Shown piece after piece: positions 59,153 to 64,000 of a stretch of 64,000 bases of DNA. Below the pieces are notes generated by a model that saw nothing but the letters and a program-made list of their open reading frames with translations, did no database searches and had not been told where the DNA came from. Source of the DNA: Rallus limicola (lineage: Eukaryota > Chordata > Aves > Gruiformes > Rallidae); assembly GCA_022605955.1 (NCBI GenBank), contig JAKCOZ010000222.1, forward strand, positions 186,001 through 250,000. The letters are read 5' to 3'. The first letter of the stretch is position 1. Every line of letters starts with the position of its first letter. Position numbers and translations under genes: made by a program.

Positions 59153-61919
59153 ATGCCTTTCAGTCCTAGCTTCTTTACTTTGGGAGTTATTGCTGGACGT
59201 TTAGCATGTTTTGAACTGCAGTCTGCTAGGGCCGAGAAAAGCACTGTAGGAGGTAGCAGGTATGTTCCTTCTTTCCAGGCAAAGGAAAAGGCTGAGAGCC
59301 AAAGTGACAGGGTCTGCTTGTGTGTCCTGTTAGGAGGTTTCAGACAAGCTATGCCTTTCATGCCTAGCTTCTTTACTTTGGGAGTTATTGCTGGACGTTT
59401 AGCATGTTTTGAACTGCAGTCTGCTAGGGCCGAGAAAAGCACCGTAGGAGGTTCCAGGCATGTTCCCTCTTTCCAGGCAAAGGAAAAGGCTGAGAGCCAA
59501 AGTGACAGGGTCTGCTTGTGTGTCCTGTTAGGAGGTTTCAGACAAGCTATGCCTTTCAGTCCTAGCTTCTTTACTTTGGGAGTTATTGCTGGACGTTTAG
59601 CATGTTTTGAACTGCAGTCTGCTAGGGCCGAGAAAAGCACTGTAGGAGGTAGCAGGTATGTTCCTTCTTTCCAGGCAAAGGAAAAGGCTGAGAGCCAAAG
59701 TGACAGGGTCTGCTTGTGTGTCCTGTTAGGAGGTTTCAGACAAGCTATGCCTTTCATGCCTAGCTTCTTTACTTTGGGAGTTATTGCTGGACGTTTAGCA
59801 TGTTTTGAACTGCAGTCTGCTAGGGCCGAGAAAAGCACCGTAGGAGGTTCCAGGCATGTTCCCTCTTTCCAGGCAAAGGAAAAGGCTGAGAGCCAAAGTG
59901 ACAGGGTCTGCTTGTGTGTCCTGTTAGGAGGTTTCAGACAAGCTATGCCTTTCAGTCCTAGCTTCTTTACTTTGGGAGTTATTGCTGGACGTTTAGCATG
60001 TTTTGAACTGCAGTCTGCTAGGGCCGAGAAAAGCACCGTAGGAGGTTCCAGGCATGTTCCCTCTTTCCAGGCAAAGGAAAAGGCTGAGAGCCAAAGTGAC
60101 AGGGTCTGCTTGTTTGTCCTGTTAGGAGGTTTCAGACAAGCTATGCCTTTCAGTCCTAGCTTCTTTACTTTGGGAGTTATTGCTGGACGTTTAGCAAGTT
60201 TTGAACTGCAGTCTGCTAGGGCCGAGAAAAGCACCGTAGGAGGTTCCAGGCATGTTCCCTCTTTCCAGGCAAAGGAAAAGGCTGAGAGCCAAAGTGACAG
60301 GGTCTGCTTGTGTGTCCTGTTATAAGGTTTCAGACAAGCTATGCCTTTCAGTCCTAGCTTCTTTACTTTGGGAGTTATTGCTGGACGTTTAGCATGTTTT
60401 GAACTGCAGTCTGCTAGGGCCGAGAAAAGCACCGTAGGAGGTAGCAGGTATGTTCCTTCTTTCCAGGCAAAGGAAAAGGCTGAGAGCCAAAGTGACAGGG
60501 TCTGCTTGTGTGTCCTGTTAGGAGGTTTCAGACAAGCTATGCCTTTCATGCCTAGCTTCTTTACTTTGGGAGTTATTGCTGGACGTTTAGCATGTTTTGA
60601 ACTGCAGTCTGCTAGGGCCGAGAAAAGCACCGTAGGAGGTTCCAGGCATGTTCCCTCTTTCCAGGCAAAGGAAAAGGCTGAGAGCCAAAGTGACAGGGTC
60701 TGCTTGTGTGTCCTGTTATAAGGTTTCAGACAAGCTATGCCTTTCATGCCTAGCTTCTTTACTTTGGGAGTTATTGCTGGACGTTTAGCATGTTTTGAAC
60801 TGCAGTCTGCTAGGGCCGAGAAAAGCACTGTAGGAGGTAGCAGGTATGTTCCTTCTTTCCAGGCAAAGGAAAAGGCTGAGAGCCAAAGTGACAGGGTCTG
60901 CTTGTGTGTCCTGTTAGGAGGTTTCAGACAAGCTATGCCTTTCATGCCTAGCTTCTTTACTTTGGGAGTTATTGCTGGACGTTTAGCATGTTTTGAACTG
61001 CAGTCTGCTAGGGCCGAGAAAAGCACCGTAGGAGGTTCCAGGCATGTTCCCTCTTTCCAGGCAAAGGAAAAGGCTGAGAGCCAAAGTGACAGGGTCTGCT
61101 TGTGTGTCCTGTTAGGAGGTTTCAGACAAGCTATGCCTTTCAGTCCTAGCTTCTTTACTTTGGGAGTTATTGCTGGACGTTTAGCATGTTTTGAACTGCA
61201 GTCTGCTAGGGCCGAGAAAAGCACCGTAGGAGGTTCCAGGCATGTTCCCTCTTTCCAGGCAAAGGAAAAGGCTGAGAGCCAAAGTGACAGGGTCTGCTTG
61301 TTTGTCCTGTTAGGAGGTTTCAGACAAGCTATGCCTTTCAGTCCTAGCTTCTTTACTTTGGGAGTTATTGCTGGACGTTTAGCAAGTTTTGAACTGCAGT
61401 CTGCTAGGGCCAAGAAAAGCACCGTAGGAGGTTCCAGGCATGTTCCCTCTTTCCAGGCAAAGGAAAAGGCTGAGAGCCAAAGTGACAGGGTCAGCTTGTG
61501 TGTCCTGTTAGGAGGTTTCAGACAAGCTATGCCTTTCAGTCCTAGCTTCTTTACTTTGGGAGTTATTGCTGGACGTTTAGCATGTTTTGAACTGCAGTCT
61601 GCTAGGGCCGAGAAAAGCACCGTAGGAGGTTCCAGGCATGTTCCCTCTTTCCAGGCAAAGGAAAAGGCTGAGAGCCAAAGTGACAGAGTCTGCTTGTGTG
61701 TCCTGTTAGGAGGTTTCAGACAAGCTATGCCTTTCATGCCTAGCTTCTTTGGGAGTTATTGCTGGACGTTTAGCATGTTTTGAACTGCAGTCTGCTAGGG
61801 CCGAGAAAAGCACCGTAGGAGCTTCCAGGCATGTTCCCTCTTTCCAGGCAAAGGAAAAGGCTGAGAGCCAAAGTGACAGGGTCTGCTTGTGTGTCCTGTT
61901 ATAAGGTTTCAGACAAGCT
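59153..61919 (+). repeat. 14-monomer HOR (beta + 2-mer + alpha), copy 2
   Basis: The same order as 56183-59152: beta 59153-60340, two-monomer unit 60341-60736 with the same C47-on-Y monomer, alpha 60737-61919 starting with M. It lacks the extra S-H monomer and has the 5-bp deletion in its last monomer, so it is 2767 bp. The pair is a direct tandem duplication followed by a one-monomer change and a deletion. Confidence 0.87.
61742..61755 (+). other. Private 5-bp deletion
   Basis: CTTCTTTACTTTGGGAG reads CTTCTTTGGGAG. The lost bases (ACTTT, or equivalently CTTTA) lie between two CTTT direct repeats, the outcome expected from slippage or microhomology repair. It interrupts the long minus-strand open frame and lies beside the right dyad arm. 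Confidence 0.92.
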
Positions 61920-63107
61920 ATGCCTTTCAGTCCTAGCTTCTTTACTTTGGGAGTTATTGCTGGACGTTTAGCATGTTTTGAACTGCAGTCTGCTAGGGCC
62001 GAGAAAAGCACTGTAGGAGGTAGCAGGTATGTTCCTTCTTTCCAGGCAAAGGAAAAGGCTGAGAGCCAAAGTGACAGGGTCTGCTTGTGTGTCCTGTTAG
62101 GAGGTTTCAGACAAGCTATGCCTTTCATGCCTAGCTTCTTTACTTTGGGAGTTATTGCTGGACGTTTAGCATGTTTTGAACTGCAGTCTGCTAGGGCCGA
62201 GAAAAGCACCGTAGGAGGTTCCAGGCATGTTCCCTCTTTCCAGGCAAAGGAAAAGGCTGAGAGCCAAAGTGACAGGGTCTGCTTGTGTGTCCTGTTAGGA
62301 GGTTTCAGACAAGCTATGCCTTTCAGTCCTAGCTTCTTTACTTTGGGAGTTATTGCTGGACGTTTAGCATGTTTTGAACTGCAGTCTGCTAGGGCCGAGA
62401 AAAGCACTGTAGGAGGTAGCAGGTATGTTCCTTCTTTCCAGGCAAAGGAAAAGGCTGAGAGCCAAAGTGACAGGGTCTGCTTGTGTGTCCTGTTAGGAGG
62501 TTTCAGACAAGCTATGCCTTTCATGCCTAGCTTCTTTACTTTGGGAGTTATTGCTGGACGTTTAGCATGTTTTGAACTGCAGTCTGCTAGGGCCGAGAAA
62601 AGCACCGTAGGAGGTTCCAGGCATGTTCCCTCTTTCCAGGCAAAGGAAAAGGATGAGAGCCAAAGGGACAGGGTCTGCTTGTGTGTCCTGTTAGGAGGTT
62701 TCAGACAAGCTATGCCTTTCAGTCCTAGCTTCTTTACTTTGGGAGTTATTGCTGGACGTTTAGCATGTTTTGAACTGCAGTCTGCTAGGGCCGAGAAAAG
62801 CACTGTAGGAGGTAGCAGGTATGTTCCTTCTTTCCAGGCAAAGGAAAAGGCTGAGAGCCAAAGTGACAGGGTCTGCTTGTGTGTCCTGTTAGGAGGTTTC
62901 AGACAAGCTATGCCTTTCATGCCTAGCTTCTTTACTTTGGGAGTTATTGCTGGACGTTTAGCATGTTTTGAACTGCAGTCTGCTAGGGCCGAGAAAAGCA
63001 CCGTAGGAGGTTCCAGGAATGTTCCCTCTTTCCAGGCAAAGGAAAAGGCTGAGAGCCAAAGTGACAGGGTCTGCTTGTGTGTCCTGTTATAAGGTTTCAG
63101 ACAAGCT
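61920..63107 (+). repeat. 1188-bp HOR unit, gamma type, second copy
   Basis: It repeats 53807-54994, including GGATGAGAG/AAGGGACAG in the fourth monomer near 62650. It lacks the GGCTGTAAGCC change and has CCAGGAATG in the last monomer. Confidence 0.85.
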
Positions 63108-64000
63108 ATGCCTTTCAGTCCTAGCTTCTTTACTTTGGGAGTTATTGCTGGACGTTTAGCATGTTTTGAACTGCAGTCTGCTAGGGCCGAGAAAAGCACT
63201 GTAGGAGGTAGCAGGTATGTTCCTTCTTTCCAGGCAAAGGAAAAGGCTGAGAGCCAAAGTGACAGGGTCTGCTTGTGTGTCCTGTTAGGAGGTTTCAGAC
63301 AAGCTATGCCTTTCCGTCCTAGCTTCTTTACTTTGGGAGTTATTGCTGGACGTTTAGCATGTTTTGAACTGCAGTCTGCTAGGGCCGAGAAAAGCACCGT
63401 AGGAGGTTCCAGGCATGTTCCCTCTTTCCAGGCAAAGGAAAAGGCTGAGAGCCAAAGTGACAGGGTCTGCTTGTGTGTCCTGTTAGGAGGTTTCAGACAA
63501 GCTATGCCTTTCAGTCCTAGCTTCTTTACTTTGGGAGTTATTGCTGGACGTTTAGCATGTTTTGAACTGCAGTCTGCTAGGGCCGAGAAAAGCACCGTAG
63601 GAGGTTCCAGGCATGTTCCCTCTTTCCAGGCAAAGGAAAAGGCTGAGAGCCAAAGTGACAGGGTCTGCTTGTTTGTCCTGTTAGGAGGTTTCAGACAAGC
63701 TATGCCTTTCAGTCCTAGCTTCTTTACTTTGGGAGTTATTGCTGGACGTTTAGCAAGTTTTGAACTGCAGTCTGCTAGGGCCAAGAAAAGCACCGTAGGA
63801 GGTTCCAGGCATGTTCCCTCTTTCCAGGCAAAGGAAAAGGCTGAGAGCCAAAGTGACAGGGTCAGCTTGTGTGTCCTGTTAGGAGGTTTCAGACAAGCTA
63901 TGCCTTTCAGTCCTAGCTTCTTTACTTTGGGAGTTATTGCTGGACGTTTAGCATGTTTTGAACTGCAGTCTGCTAGGGCCGAGAAAAGCACCGTAGGAGG
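63108..64000 (+). repeat. Alpha unit cut by the window end
   Basis: S-Y, then a CGT-loop H monomer (63314) in place of M-H, S-H with GTTTGTCC, S with GCAAGTTTTG/GGGCCAAG/GTCAGC, then S cut after GGAGG. The array evidently continues past 64000. Confidence 0.8.

Larger units (their letters stand above)
3105..63092 (+). repeat. TTATAAGG-type monomers (23 copies) marking HOR ends
   Basis: GTTAGGAGG is replaced by GTTATAAGG, two adjacent substitutions. The TAA triplet ends at 3107, 7661, 10235, 11027, 19144, 21718, 22708, 25480, 37358, 40130, 41318, 46069, 48049, 53791, 54979, 56167, 57355, 57751, 59137, 60325, 60721, 61904 and 63092. In the last 10 kb the copies recur mostly at six-monomer spacing, so they work as a punctuation mark for the HOR. 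The copies ending 11027, 21718 and 25480 carry a further derived form (TTATAAGTTTTAAGAC) and an upstream CCCTGTTTCC, a private haplotype that links these three block ends. The change places a stop in the otherwise open plus frame. Confidence 0.92.
1..64000 (+). repeat. 198-bp tandem satellite array (323 monomers, HOR-organised)
   Basis: GTTTAGCATG recurs every 198 bp from base 1 to the last partial copy at 63946-64000. The total equals 323 full monomers plus 55 bp once nine deleted bases are allowed for. All copies have the same orientation and none is interrupted. Neighbouring copies differ at only a few sites, many of them shared haplotypes rather than private mutations, which indicates homogenisation by unequal exchange or conversion. 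Consensus GC is about 49% (56 G, 41 C), with CpG observed/expected about 0.26. A PstI site (CTGCAG) lies at monomer positions 18-23; the one loss I noticed is near 3582 (AACGGCAG). A monomer near nucleosomal repeat length with HORs is typical of eukaryotic centromeric or heterochromatic satellites. The chromosomal location is inferred, not seen. The strand label is arbitrary. Confidence 0.98.

Noticed and set aside
43501..61737. 6078-codon minus-strand open frame, and similar frames of 324-2334 codons on the minus strand
   Set aside because: It is a 66-codon repeat that is open only because the monomer length is divisible by three. It has no distinct start, no unique domain and no flanking gene structure; it begins and ends at indels of the satellite, and common variants change its residues freely.
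120..63092. Plus-strand open frames of 126-1908 codons ending at TAA variant monomers
   Set aside because: Same 66-codon artefact. Ends are set by a shared two-base satellite variant or by 1-bp deletions, and starts are arbitrary internal ATG or TTG codons. No promoter, splice or polyadenylation context differs from one copy to the next.
1..64000. CRISPR array
   Set aside because: The whole 198-bp unit is repeated; there are no unique spacers, no 20-50 bp repeats and no cas genes.
1..64000. Bacterial or phage repeat-protein gene (adhesin or mucin-like)
   Set aside because: No signal peptide, anchor, ribosome binding site or non-repeat end is seen over 64 kb. CpG depletion and multi-level HORs fit a eukaryotic satellite.
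1..64000. tRNA, rRNA or other RNA gene, or transposable element
   Set aside because: No stretch departs from the monomer, so there is no room for a separate element. The monomer itself shows no tRNA A/B box pair or transposon-end signature that I could support.

Overview
The window is one uninterrupted, head-to-tail satellite DNA array. A 198-bp monomer is repeated 323 times, followed by the first 55 bp of a 324th. The register starts at base 1 (GTTTAGCATG) and holds to base 64000 apart from five small deletions: four of 1 bp and one of 5 bp. I see no gene, RNA gene, transposon, microsatellite, spacer or inverted segment, and the array runs off both ends of the window. Period, uniformity and layered higher-order repeats (HORs) point to a eukaryotic centromeric, pericentromeric or heterochromatic satellite. 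The monomer is about 49% GC with only 3 CpG where base composition predicts about 11.6. That fits a CpG-methylated genome such as a vertebrate or plant, but the sequence does not name a species. I do not recognise the monomer as a named satellite.

Monomers are nearly identical and differ mainly at a few recurrent sites: monomer positions 10-13, 47-71, about 115-118, 133-136 and 162-164. Reading these as haplotypes shows several layers of organisation. Layout: 1-10250 is a mixed left region with a 7-monomer block repeated 5544 bp apart and a 594-bp tandem duplication. 11043-40145 is a large mosaic in order A1-B1-C1-C2-A2-(D duplication)-B2-C-like. It is explained by duplication of a unit now 73 monomers (14.45 kb) long plus local 18-monomer (3564 bp) duplications. 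40146-43509 is transitional. 44501-49252 is two copies of a loose 12-monomer (2376 bp) repeat. 51629-64000 is dominated by 2-, 6- and 14/15-monomer periodicities (396, 1188 and 2772/2970 bp).

Because 198 is divisible by three and the monomer has one stop-free frame on each strand, very long open frames run through the array, up to 6078 codons on the minus strand. I treat these as by-products of the repeat, not genes. The points most worth a second look are a 6-bp dyad with a 13-nt loop in every monomer whose loop is the most variable spot and whose arms attract substitutions and deletions, the reconstructable duplication history, and a rare divergent monomer type scattered singly through the array.
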